Source: an uncultured Eubacteriales bacterium
GTDB lineage: Bacteria; Bacillota; Clostridia; Oscillospirales; Oscillospiraceae
Assembly (NCBI GenBank): GCA_900549495.1
Contig: UROL01000099.1
Span: 1-6,863, forward strand
Reading direction: 5' to 3'
DNA length: 6,863 bases
A program made the translations under genes and the position numbers. The notes under the pieces are model-generated. The model had not been told where the DNA came from. It saw nothing but the letters and a program-made list of their open reading frames with translations, and searched no databases. The first letter of the stretch is position 1; each line of letters starts with the position of its first letter. Positions 1-5,633 of this stretch are shown here, piece by piece.

Positions 1-7
1 AGAGAAC

Positions 8-26
8 GTGCGCCCACCGGGCGCAC
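8..26 (-). terminator. Perfect 8-bp hairpin, possible second terminator
   Basis: GTGCGCCC (8-15) and GGGCGCAC (19-26) are exact reverse complements separated by three bases. The hairpin lies directly beyond the U-tract of the terminator at 27-66 when read on the minus strand. The bases after it (GTTCTCT on the minus strand) are only weakly U-rich and run into the window edge. It may be a backup terminator, a structure shared with a gene outside the window, or an intergenic repeat unit. The fold is certain from the sequence; the role is inferred. Confidence 0.5.
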
Positions 27-66
27 AAGAAAAGAGCCTGCTTCCCATAGTGAGGAAAGCAGGCTC
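27..66 (-). terminator. Rho-independent terminator of the sigma/anti-sigma operon
   Basis: Read on the minus strand, GAGCCTGCTT (66-57) pairs perfectly with AAGCAGGCTC (43-34). The stem extends inward by two G-C pairs after a one-base bulge, leaving a short loop. It is followed at once by TTTTCTT (33-27). A G+C-rich stem plus a U-tract is the standard intrinsic terminator form. It lies about 80 bases after the stop codon of the putative anti-sigma gene. The U-tract is on the minus-strand side, which gives the direction. Confidence 0.88.
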
Positions 67-146
67 GGGGTTCAGAAGCAGCCAGTAATTATCAGATTGT
101 TATTCAAAGGGAATATAGGATTTGTACATTTTGTAATCCCGTTTAG

Positions 147-1304
147 TCAGCTTACAGAAACAGGGATGTAATAGAACGTCTGAATAGTGGGCTTTCCGTT
201 GGCATCCAGTTCCCAGCCCTTGTGGAACATCAGAGATTCCACCTGACGAATATCCAGAATGGCATCATATATATCGGACTCCGTAAAGTAAATCATGTTC
301 TCCTGATCTTCAAAACCGGATGTGCTGGCTCCGCAGATGTGCTCACTGCCGTCCTTCATGCGGACACCGCAGATTGCCTGAGGAAGCTCCACCAGTTCAT
401 CCCAGCCCTCCCAGTAGTCATCCACCTGATAACGGGCACGGATGGTTTTCTGGCCGATTTCCGCATCCAACAGGATCACGTCGCTGTCACCGATTTTTGC
501 ATTAGGTGTGATGGAGATGCTGTCACTGGTGCCGGTCAGAGTCCACTTCAGTTCCCAGTTGCCCTTTACCTGAGGTACGAACTCACCCGTCTTTGTATGG
601 GGCTGGAAATCAATGCTGCTAAAAGTGAACACGATCTCTTTGCCCATATAGCGTCCATCCGTTTCATGGAAGTTGATGTAGTGGGTATATTCCAGACTTC
701 CATCCTCGGCTACATAATCCAGAATCGCGGGGCTGAAAGGCTTGGTGTCATCGTATTTCACCGGACTTCCATCGGAGGCGTAGACCCATTCTCCCTTGTC
801 ATTCCGGGTAGTGCCGTCATAGAAACCTCCGGTTTGGCTTACGGAATAATCCCGCTTTCCGTCACTGGTAACCCTGGGCCAGGCAAAGGGTTCTTCACCT
901 TCCGGAAGTTCAAAGCCCTCGATTCGGAAGGTGATCTCTGCATGATAATTGTCCACAATGGTCTGCACCGCAGTGATGGTAACGCCCTGATCGGTGACGG
1001 ACAGAACCTCGTTGGGATTTGCAGCTCCCTTGGTTTCCTCCAGCATCACAGACAGACCGCTCTTTTCTGCTTGCTCCTTTACATCCTGAGAGGGATTGTA
1101 GCGGGTTTGGGCGGTAGTTGACCAGCGGGTATAGACTGCTGCTGCGGTCATGGTGCCCATAATCATGGTTGCTGCCAAAAGAAACAGCAGCTTCTTTTTT
1201 CCGGAAATGCCAGCTCGATGTTTCTGAAATTTGCCGAATTCCGCTTCTTCGATCAAGGTTGCATCTAGATTCTGGATGCCCTTAAGCATATCCTTTCCTG
1301 TCAT
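147..1304 (-). CDS. Putative membrane anti-sigma factor, DUF4179-like
   Basis: This 385-residue protein starts at the ATG 1302-1304, which shares ATGA with the stop of the sigma factor gene. An AAGGAGGG ribosome binding site lies about 10 bases upstream, inside the sigma gene. The N-terminal part (about 1-38) is cytoplasmic-looking and charged, with LDATLIEEAEFGKF. A KKK stretch precedes one hydrophobic segment at about 39-58, and the remaining ~325 residues should lie outside the membrane. This layout, and a position just after an ECF sigma gene, fit the DUF4179-type proteins of Firmicutes thought to hold their partner sigma factor at the membrane. No zinc anti-sigma motif (HxxxCxxC) is visible. 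The outer part is rich in aromatic and acidic residues and may sense an envelope signal, which cannot be read from sequence. The family call is from memory; the role is inferred from topology and operon. Confidence 0.72.
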   Translation of the reverse strand: MTGKDMLKGIQNLDATLIEEAEFGKFQKHRAGISGKKKLLFLLAATMIMGTMTAAAVYTRWSTTAQTRYNPSQDVKEQAEKSGLSVMLEETKGAANPNEVLSVTDQGVTITAVQTIVDNYHAEITFRIEGFELPEGEEPFAWPRVTSDGKRDYSVSQTGGFYDGTTRNDKGEWVYASDGSPVKYDDTKPFSPAILDYVAEDGSLEYTHYINFHETDGRYMGKEIVFTFSSIDFQPHTKTGEFVPQVKGNWELKWTLTGTSDSISITPNAKIGDSDVILLDAEIGQKTIRARYQVDDYWEGWDELVELPQAICGVRMKDGSEHICGASTSGFEDQENMIYFTESDIYDAILDIRQVESLMFHKGWELDANGKPTIQTFYYIPVSVS

Positions 1305-1855
1305 ACGCGAATACCCTCCTTTTTCAGGTAAGATGCCAATTTGCTTCTTGTCCGTGACAGCCGCATCATAACGGCGCTCTGGCTGAGTTCATGGCGCAGG
1401 GCAATCTCACTGACGCTGTCGCCATACCAGTACCGTCTGACGAAAATCATCCGATTTTCCTGCGTCTGTCCATGCAGAAAGCTACTGACCAGACTGCTGA
1501 TTTCGCGGCTTTCCACAGTCGCGTCCTGCCAGGAACTTGGAATGCACTCCTCCATTTCCTGGGTCAGGGCAACAACCTCTGCATTCCGTTTGGCGGCATT
1601 GTTCCAGTCCAGCCTGCCAAAAGCAAAAAAGCGGCATATTTTTGCTAAGTACGCAAAGAAATGCTCCGGCTTCGTAGGCGGAATCGTGTCCCACGCCTTC
1701 AGGTATGTGTCATTCACACACTCCTGTGCGTCCTCGTTGTTCCGGACGATATTCGCCGCCAAGCCTGTCAGACGTGTCCCATACTTGTAGGCTGTCTGCT
1801 GGATGGCATCTTCGTTCCGGGTGAAGAACAGTTTGATTATCTGATCGTCATTCAC
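1301..1855 (-). CDS. ECF-type RNA polymerase sigma factor
   Basis: The protein has 184 residues from a GTG start at 1853-1855. Region 2 (about 8-75) carries the typical EDAQECVNDTYLKAWDTIPP stretch at 41-60, used for core binding and -10 recognition. A variable linker follows, then region 4 (about 134-180). Region 4 has a helix-turn-helix around GDSVSEIALRHELSQSAV, expected to contact the -35 element. Regions 1 and 3 are absent and the length is normal for ECF factors. The frame stays open to another GTG at 1883-1885 (194 residues), but the start at 1855 has an AGGAGG ribosome binding site 8 bases away and is preferred. The stop overlaps the start of the next gene by four bases, so the two are probably translationally coupled. 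ECF factors of this layout often activate their own promoter; I could not find a convincing one upstream. Confidence 0.88.
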   Translation of the reverse strand: MNDDQIIKLFFTRNEDAIQQTAYKYGTRLTGLAANIVRNNEDAQECVNDTYLKAWDTIPPTKPEHFFAYLAKICRFFAFGRLDWNNAAKRNAEVVALTQEMEECIPSSWQDATVESREISSLVSSFLHGQTQENRMIFVRRYWYGDSVSEIALRHELSQSAVMMRLSRTRSKLASYLKKEGIRV

Positions 1856-1863
1856 TGACCACA

Positions 1864-1869
1864 CCTCCT
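1864..1869 (-). promoter_or_regulatory. Ribosome binding site deciding the sigma factor start
   Basis: AGGAGG on the minus strand lies 8 bases before the GTG at 1853-1855. It falls inside the longer reading frame that would begin at 1885, where no comparable site precedes the start. This favours the 184-residue product. Confidence 0.8.
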
Positions 1870-1944
1870 GTGTTTTGCTCTTCACCCTAATAGAGGGATT
1901 CTTAACTTGAAACCTAACACATTTCTATAAATAATTCAATTCCC

Positions 1945-2343
1945 CTATGAAAAAAGAACTACCCAGTTAGTACGGACTTTACAGGGGTATCGACATTCCG
2001 CTAGGTAAGCATACCTCAAGTCTACGCATTTAGCCCCCAAAAGTCGTTGCCGCGCAACGGCTTTTTCCCTCAATTTTAGGAGGGGTGGTATAGGTAGGAC
2101 TAACGATTGTTCGGCCCTTCCCAGGATTTTTTCCCCTGGTACTATGGCCTCTGCTGACTTCTTGCCGTTCGTTGTTACTGCGCATTTTTTTCGAATATGT
2201 CTACTTGAATGCGTCGGCAAGACCTCCCCGGGTACTCGCACGTTCTTTCCCTCTTTACCTGCCGCATTTACCGTAAATGATTCCGTGTAGCTGTTGGGCT
2301 TTGTTTTGTCTTGCAAACTCGCCCTCATTACTTATATCGTGCG
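1945..2343 (-). mobile_element. Possible degraded group II intron leader fragment
   Basis: This stretch between the acetyltransferase stop and the sigma operon has no convincing gene. One minus-strand frame (1945-2328) is open for 127 codons but has no ribosome binding site before its ATG. Its translation is low in hydrophobic structure and looks like translated structured RNA. Phrases such as TKPNSYTESFTVNAAGKE, RVPGEVLPT and KKSAEAIVPG resemble, from memory, the sequence just upstream of reverse transcriptase/maturase genes in group II introns of gut Clostridia. No reverse transcriptase motif (such as YADD) and no domain V hairpin follows, so at most a 5' or domain IV remnant remains. The alternative is an unknown small protein or an unrelated structured RNA. 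The outer limits given are those of the gene-free block, not proven ends. Confidence 0.4.
2039..2066. terminator. Strong hairpin with U-run, possible bidirectional terminator
   Basis: AAAAGTCGTTGC (2039-2050) and GCAACGGCTTTT (2054-2065) form a 12-pair stem with a three-base loop. On the plus strand the one imperfect pair is U-G and the stem ends in five T, a good intrinsic terminator. On the minus strand the same position is a C-A mismatch and the tail is TTTT before a G run. No plus-strand gene precedes it, so its likely use is to end minus-strand transcripts of the Nudix-acetyltransferase pair. It could instead be a structural stem of the suspected intron fragment. Confidence 0.5.
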
Positions 2344-3168
2344 TTATTGCTCTGATACTTTCCAATGGGCCGTCAGATTGTTCTGCCCCTGCACCTTTGC
2401 AAAGCCCATGGATTCATACAGACGGATTGCCGGGGTGTTGTCTGCATCCACCAGCAGCATCATTCCATTGGGCTCATTTTGCTCCACTGCCTTCGCCAGC
2501 AGCTTCCTGCCATATCCCCTGCGGCGGTACTCTTTCAGAACGAACAGGTCAAAGGGCTCGTTTTCCTTGAAAATATAGGTCACGTCCATATAGCCAACGA
2601 CTTTTCCATCGTGAATCGCCAGGAACGTGCGAAAACGATCCTTCGCCTGTGCCACCCGTTCCCCCGTCCAATACATATCCTTGTTATGAATGTCGCAGTA
2701 TTGCGCCATATACCCTTCGGAGAGCGGCTCAATACCGGTGGTGTCAATGCCAAGGATCGGAGTACCCAGCACCATTTTCTGCTGCTCCGGCTCAAACTCC
2801 GCCCTGCGCAAATCCAGCAATTCCTTCAAAATGTAATTGCCTGGATTGAACACAAAGTCTGCACTGTAGCCCGGCCAGTGCTGCTCCAAATATTGGAGCA
2901 TTTCCCGGTATGCCTCCTTTTCACGGGACAGGCCTACCAGCATTTCTATGTACTTTTCATCCGGAAGGACAAGCAGCGCAAACAGGCCAGTCATTTGACT
3001 ATCGAAGTAGACACCGATAACATGACAGTCCGGTTTTTCTATGGACTTGATGAGATTACCCTGAATCTGTTCTTCGCTGCACAGCATCGGATCCGAAAAA
3101 TGCGGATCCCCCTGAAAGCCCGCTGCAAAGGCACTGCATTCCTCATAGGCTTTGATAATTTTAATCAT
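2344..3168 (-). CDS. GNAT-family N-acetyltransferase
   Basis: This 274-residue protein has a C-terminal GNAT domain (about 140-270). The acetyl-CoA pyrophosphate-binding motif A reads LFVLKEYRRRGYGRKLL, with the RRRGYG loop at 215-220. The later NTPAIRLYESMGF (244-256) is the usual motif B, with Tyr251 in the place of the general acid of many family members. The first ~130 residues look like a diverged second GNAT-like or substrate-recognition domain, giving a length well above the ~150-170 residues of single-domain enzymes. No signal peptide or membrane segment is seen, so it should act in the cytoplasm. The acceptor substrate cannot be told. The ATG at 3166-3168 lies inside the end of the Nudix gene, with an 8-base overlap (3161-3168), so translation is probably coupled. 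The stop abuts the gene-free block at 1886-2343. Confidence 0.85.
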   Translation of the reverse strand: MIKIIKAYEECSAFAAGFQGDPHFSDPMLCSEEQIQGNLIKSIEKPDCHVIGVYFDSQMTGLFALLVLPDEKYIEMLVGLSREKEAYREMLQYLEQHWPGYSADFVFNPGNYILKELLDLRRAEFEPEQQKMVLGTPILGIDTTGIEPLSEGYMAQYCDIHNKDMYWTGERVAQAKDRFRTFLAIHDGKVVGYMDVTYIFKENEPFDLFVLKEYRRRGYGRKLLAKAVEQNEPNGMMLLVDADNTPAIRLYESMGFAKVQGQNNLTAHWKVSEQ

Positions 3169-3655
3169 GGGTTTTACTCCTGCCGTCCGTCACGAAATAC
3201 TTTACGACATCTGTGGGATTTCTCAATTCTGTTCTGAAAAATTCAGGGTACATCTTCTCATTCTCATCCAAGGAAACCCATCTTAAATACTCCCTGCTGT
3301 CATCCTCTGTAAAGCTCTGGCTGACCGGTGCAAAATCATGCGGCACCTTCATGTAGAAGTAAAGGGAAATCTCATAGACAAGCTTTCCTTGCTTGGAGGG
3401 GGCATCACCGTAAAAATAGTTCTCATGGACAAAACCAAGCCGACCAATCTCCATTTTCACGCCTGTTTCCTCAAGCACCTCTCGCACAACGGCTTCTTCC
3501 GCCGTTTCGCCGAACTGGATTCTGCCGCCGACAGAATAGAGATAGTCCGCCCTGTCGTTTCCAACCATCAGAAGTTTTCCGTCCTGCATAATGATGGCTC
3601 CCACACGAATGTTCAGGATGCCGTCATCGCAGGCAACGCACATATCTTTTTTCAT
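3161..3655 (-). CDS. Nudix hydrolase
   Basis: The 164-residue product carries a complete Nudix box at 44-66: G, five residues, E50, seven residues, then REVLEETGV. The acidic residues E59, E62 and E63 are in place to bind the metal. These enzymes cleave a nucleoside diphosphate linked to another group. The segments RVGAIIMQDGKLLMVGND (17-34) and GRLGFVHENYF (71-81) resemble small clostridial Nudix proteins, but the substrate (for example an oxidised nucleotide, a sugar nucleotide or another diphosphate) cannot be assigned. It looks soluble and cytoplasmic. The ATG at 3653-3655 has a GGGGTGAG site close upstream. A second ATG four codons later is possible, but the first has the better spacing. 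The end overlaps the acetyltransferase start by 8 bases, suggesting a two-gene unit, perhaps for modifying or detoxifying a small molecule (inference). Confidence 0.9.
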   Translation of the reverse strand: MKKDMCVACDDGILNIRVGAIIMQDGKLLMVGNDRADYLYSVGGRIQFGETAEEAVVREVLEETGVKMEIGRLGFVHENYFYGDAPSKQGKLVYEISLYFYMKVPHDFAPVSQSFTEDDSREYLRWVSLDENEKMYPEFFRTELRNPTDVVKYFVTDGRSKTHD

Positions 3656-3739
3656 TTTCTCACCCCATCCGTATCAATCATTTGTGCTTTCTCCCGGCAA
3701 CATGCATCGGCAAAAATAAACCGCCCATGAACACGGCAA

Positions 3740-3753
3740 GGAATACATATTCC
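3740..3753. repeat. 14-base palindrome upstream of the Nudix gene
   Basis: GGAATA and TATTCC flank a two-base centre, forming a perfect short inverted repeat about 85 bases before the Nudix start. The size and position suit a binding site for a dimeric repressor, but no regulator gene is adjacent and no clear -35/-10 pair was seen around it. It may also be chance. Confidence 0.3.
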
Positions 3754-3786
3754 CCATGTCAGTCGAGACCGATGTTTTGGAGGTCG

Positions 3787-3821
3787 ATTCACGGTAGAAT
3801 TTGGAAAAAACTACCGTAAAT
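3787..3821 (-). terminator. Hairpin just after the 159-residue gene
   Basis: On minus-strand RNA, ATTTACGGTAG (3821-3811) pairs with CTACCGTGAAT (3797-3787) over 11 positions, ten Watson-Crick and one U-G. The 13-base loop is T-rich. On the plus strand the same position is a C-A mismatch, so the fold favours minus-strand RNA. The hairpin begins 7 bases after the stop codon of the 159-residue gene. No U-tract follows the stem, so it is either a weak terminator or an mRNA 3'-end stabilising structure. Confidence 0.5.
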
Positions 3822-3827
3822 ATGGCA

Positions 3828-4307
3828 TCAGTAATAAAAACCTTCCTGCTGAAGCAGCTTCACAAACTCAAAAATCTGCTTTCCATCCGCATCAAACGGA
3901 AAAGCAAATGAAAATCCGATTTCTGTTTCATCGCAGGCACGGATATTCTCTTTTAAGTCCTGTGCTGTCTGTCCGGGATGGTAAAAGTCTGTAAGGTAAT
4001 TCTCCACACCGTATGCCTCAAATTCATATCCGACAAGCTTTTCAAAAGGATATGCTAACGCCGCATCCCGTTTCAGCTTTGTGGATACGGAAATTTTGTC
4101 AAACGGAATCTCAATGTCGCAAAGACCCTTTACACCAATCACCGGGATGGGATAGGATTCCCGGCACCAGTTCCCGGTTTCGTTCTTGTGATAATGCCCG
4201 TTGTACCAGCCGGATTCCAACCTGAAGTCTCCGCGAAACAGAGCATCGAGTTCTGCCTGTTTCAAGTCCAAAGGGTAATAGATTTCATTCAATCGTTGCT
4301 TGTCCAT
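3828..4307 (-). CDS. Hypothetical protein, 159 residues
   Basis: I do not recognise this family. The ATG at 4305-4307 is preceded by an AGGGAG ribosome binding site (4314-4319) with normal spacing. The frame has a sensible protein composition, and both support a real gene. The product appears soluble, with no signal peptide or membrane helix. It is rich in aromatic and acidic residues, with clusters such as ESGWYNGHYHKNETGNWC near 31-48 and FSFAFPFDADGKQIFEF towards the end. The pattern suggests a compact alpha/beta domain. No catalytic motif can be named. It stands alone: a terminator precedes it (4350-4380) and a hairpin follows it (3787-3821), so it may be monocistronic, although no clear promoter is seen in the 42 bases between terminator and start. 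Confidence 0.75.
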   Translation of the reverse strand: MDKQRLNEIYYPLDLKQAELDALFRGDFRLESGWYNGHYHKNETGNWCRESYPIPVIGVKGLCDIEIPFDKISVSTKLKRDAALAYPFEKLVGYEFEAYGVENYLTDFYHPGQTAQDLKENIRACDETEIGFSFAFPFDADGKQIFEFVKLLQQEGFYY

Positions 4308-4349
4308 TCAATTCTCCCTACATCCAAGCAGATTCACGCTGGAACCGGC

Positions 4350-4380
4350 AAAAGGCTGCCGCAAACGTGCAGCAGCCTTT
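4350..4380 (-). terminator. Rho-independent terminator after the aminotransferase
   Basis: AAAGGCTGC (4380-4372, minus strand) pairs perfectly with GCAGCCTTT (4359-4351), giving a nine-pair stem and a 12-base loop. The minus-strand 3' side ends in TTTT. It starts 15 bases after the aminotransferase stop codon. The U-run is short. The stem has A/T pairs at its base on both sides, so it could also work on the plus strand. Confidence 0.8.
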
Positions 4381-4394
4381 CCATATGTAGTGCA

Positions 4395-5621
4395 TCAAGC
4401 GTCAACGCTGTGGCTTGTGACCTTCATGACCTTCTTCTGGTAGGCTGCGATGCCTGCCGCCAGGACGTCCATAGCACGGCGGAGGTCCTGCTGATTCAGC
4501 ACATAGGCAATGCGCACCTCATTGATGCCCTTGCCGGGGGTTTCATAGAAGGGCGCACCGGGGGCAAACATCACCGTATCGCCATTGTCCTCGAATTCCT
4601 CCAGCAGCCATTTCTGGAACTTATCGGAATCGTCCACCGGCAGACTGGCCATTACATAGAAGGCTCCCATGGGCACCTCCACCACCACACCGGGGATCTT
4701 CCGGAGGCCGGAAATCACCGTGTCTCTGCGCTGCCGGTACTCCTCCTTGCTCTTACGGAAGAAGCTGGAATCCACCGAATACAGGGCAGCCGCCCCCAGC
4801 TGGTCGATGGTCGCCACGGACAGACGGGACTGGCAGAACTTCAAAATAGCCTGCTGGAGCTCTTTGTTCTTGGTAATCACAGCACCTACCCGGGCGCCGC
4901 AGGCGGAGAACCGCTTGGAGACCGAGTCAATGATTACCAGATTGTCCTGAATATCGTCGAAATGCGCCATGGTAGGCACGCCGAATTTCTCATCGTAGCA
5001 GAATTCCCGGTAAACCTCGTCGCAAATCAGGAACAAATCGTGCTCCTTGGCAATATCGGCAATCATCCGCATTTCCTTCTGGTCCAGCACCACGCCGGTG
5101 GGGTTGCCGGGGTTGGTAATCAGGATGGCCCGGGTGTTCCGGGTAATCTGGCTTTCAATCCGGTCCCGCTGGGCATAGCGGTAGCCCTCCCAGGGATTGG
5201 TGGGCAGCGCACGGATGACACCGCCTGCGGCATGGACGAAGGTGGTGTAGTTGGGATAGTAGGGCTCCGGGATGATAACCTCGGTATAGGGGTCCAGAAT
5301 GCTCAGGCAGGTCAGCAGCAGTGCTTCGCTGCCGCCGGTGGTAATCAGCACATCGTTGGGCTCCAGGCTGACACCCAGACCGGCATAGTAATTCCGGACG
5401 GCATCAATCAGCAGCGGATTTCCGGGAGAGGCATCATAGGCCAGCGTCTTCCGGTTGAAATTCCGTATGGTTTCGTAGTAGGTCGGCGGTGTCTCCAAAT
5501 CCGGCTGACCAATGTTCAGATGATAAATTTTCTTTCCGTTCTGCTCAGCTGCAACCGCCAGCGGATGGAATTTCCGCATAGGAGAAGGCTCGCAGCGATT
5601 GGCGTTAATGGATATTTGCAT
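4395..5621 (-). CDS. Class I/II PLP-dependent aminotransferase
   Basis: This full-length 408-residue enzyme is of fold-type I. Visible landmarks are GGSEA (96-100, cofactor phosphate region), NPGNPTG (170-176), D201 in DEVYREF (contacts the pyridine nitrogen) with Y204 close by, SVSKRFSACGAR (233-244) with K236 as the Schiff-base lysine, and R370 in NEVRIAYV, the arginine expected to bind the substrate carboxylate. It transfers an amino group between an amino acid and a 2-oxoacid in the cytoplasm. Aspartate and alanine are common substrates in this family, but specificity cannot be read here. The ATG at 5619-5621 has a GGGAGG site (5627-5632) 5 bases upstream. It lies 12 bases after the amino acid symporter gene, so the two probably share a transcript and may act together in using an imported amino acid (inference). 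Confidence 0.93.
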   Translation of the reverse strand: MQISINANRCEPSPMRKFHPLAVAAEQNGKKIYHLNIGQPDLETPPTYYETIRNFNRKTLAYDASPGNPLLIDAVRNYYAGLGVSLEPNDVLITTGGSEALLLTCLSILDPYTEVIIPEPYYPNYTTFVHAAGGVIRALPTNPWEGYRYAQRDRIESQITRNTRAILITNPGNPTGVVLDQKEMRMIADIAKEHDLFLICDEVYREFCYDEKFGVPTMAHFDDIQDNLVIIDSVSKRFSACGARVGAVITKNKELQQAILKFCQSRLSVATIDQLGAAALYSVDSSFFRKSKEEYRQRRDTVISGLRKIPGVVVEVPMGAFYVMASLPVDDSDKFQKWLLEEFEDNGDTVMFAPGAPFYETPGKGINEVRIAYVLNQQDLRRAMDVLAAGIAAYQKKVMKVTSHSVDA

Positions 5622-5633
5622 AATTACCTCCCA

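Noticed and set aside
70..146. Minus-strand codons reading TKRDYKMYKSYIPFE before a stop
   Set aside because: They look protein-like but are out of frame with the anti-sigma gene, whose own C-terminus (FYYIPV...) looks natural, so a frameshift is not supported.
222..1121. 299-codon open frame on the plus strand
   Set aside because: It is antisense to the putative anti-sigma gene, which has a strong ribosome binding site, coupling with the sigma factor gene and a matching terminator.
1856..1885. Ten-codon N-terminal extension of the sigma factor from the GTG at 1883-1885
   Set aside because: No ribosome binding site precedes it, while the extension itself contains the AGGAGG site that serves the GTG at 1853-1855.
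1885..1960. Promoter of the sigma factor operon
   Set aside because: Candidates such as TTGAAT with a poor -10 about 17 bases later, or a GTTTCAAG/TCTATT pair, are too weak and their spacing too poor to call. A small CCCT/AGGG inverted repeat at 1885-1897 has only four pairs.
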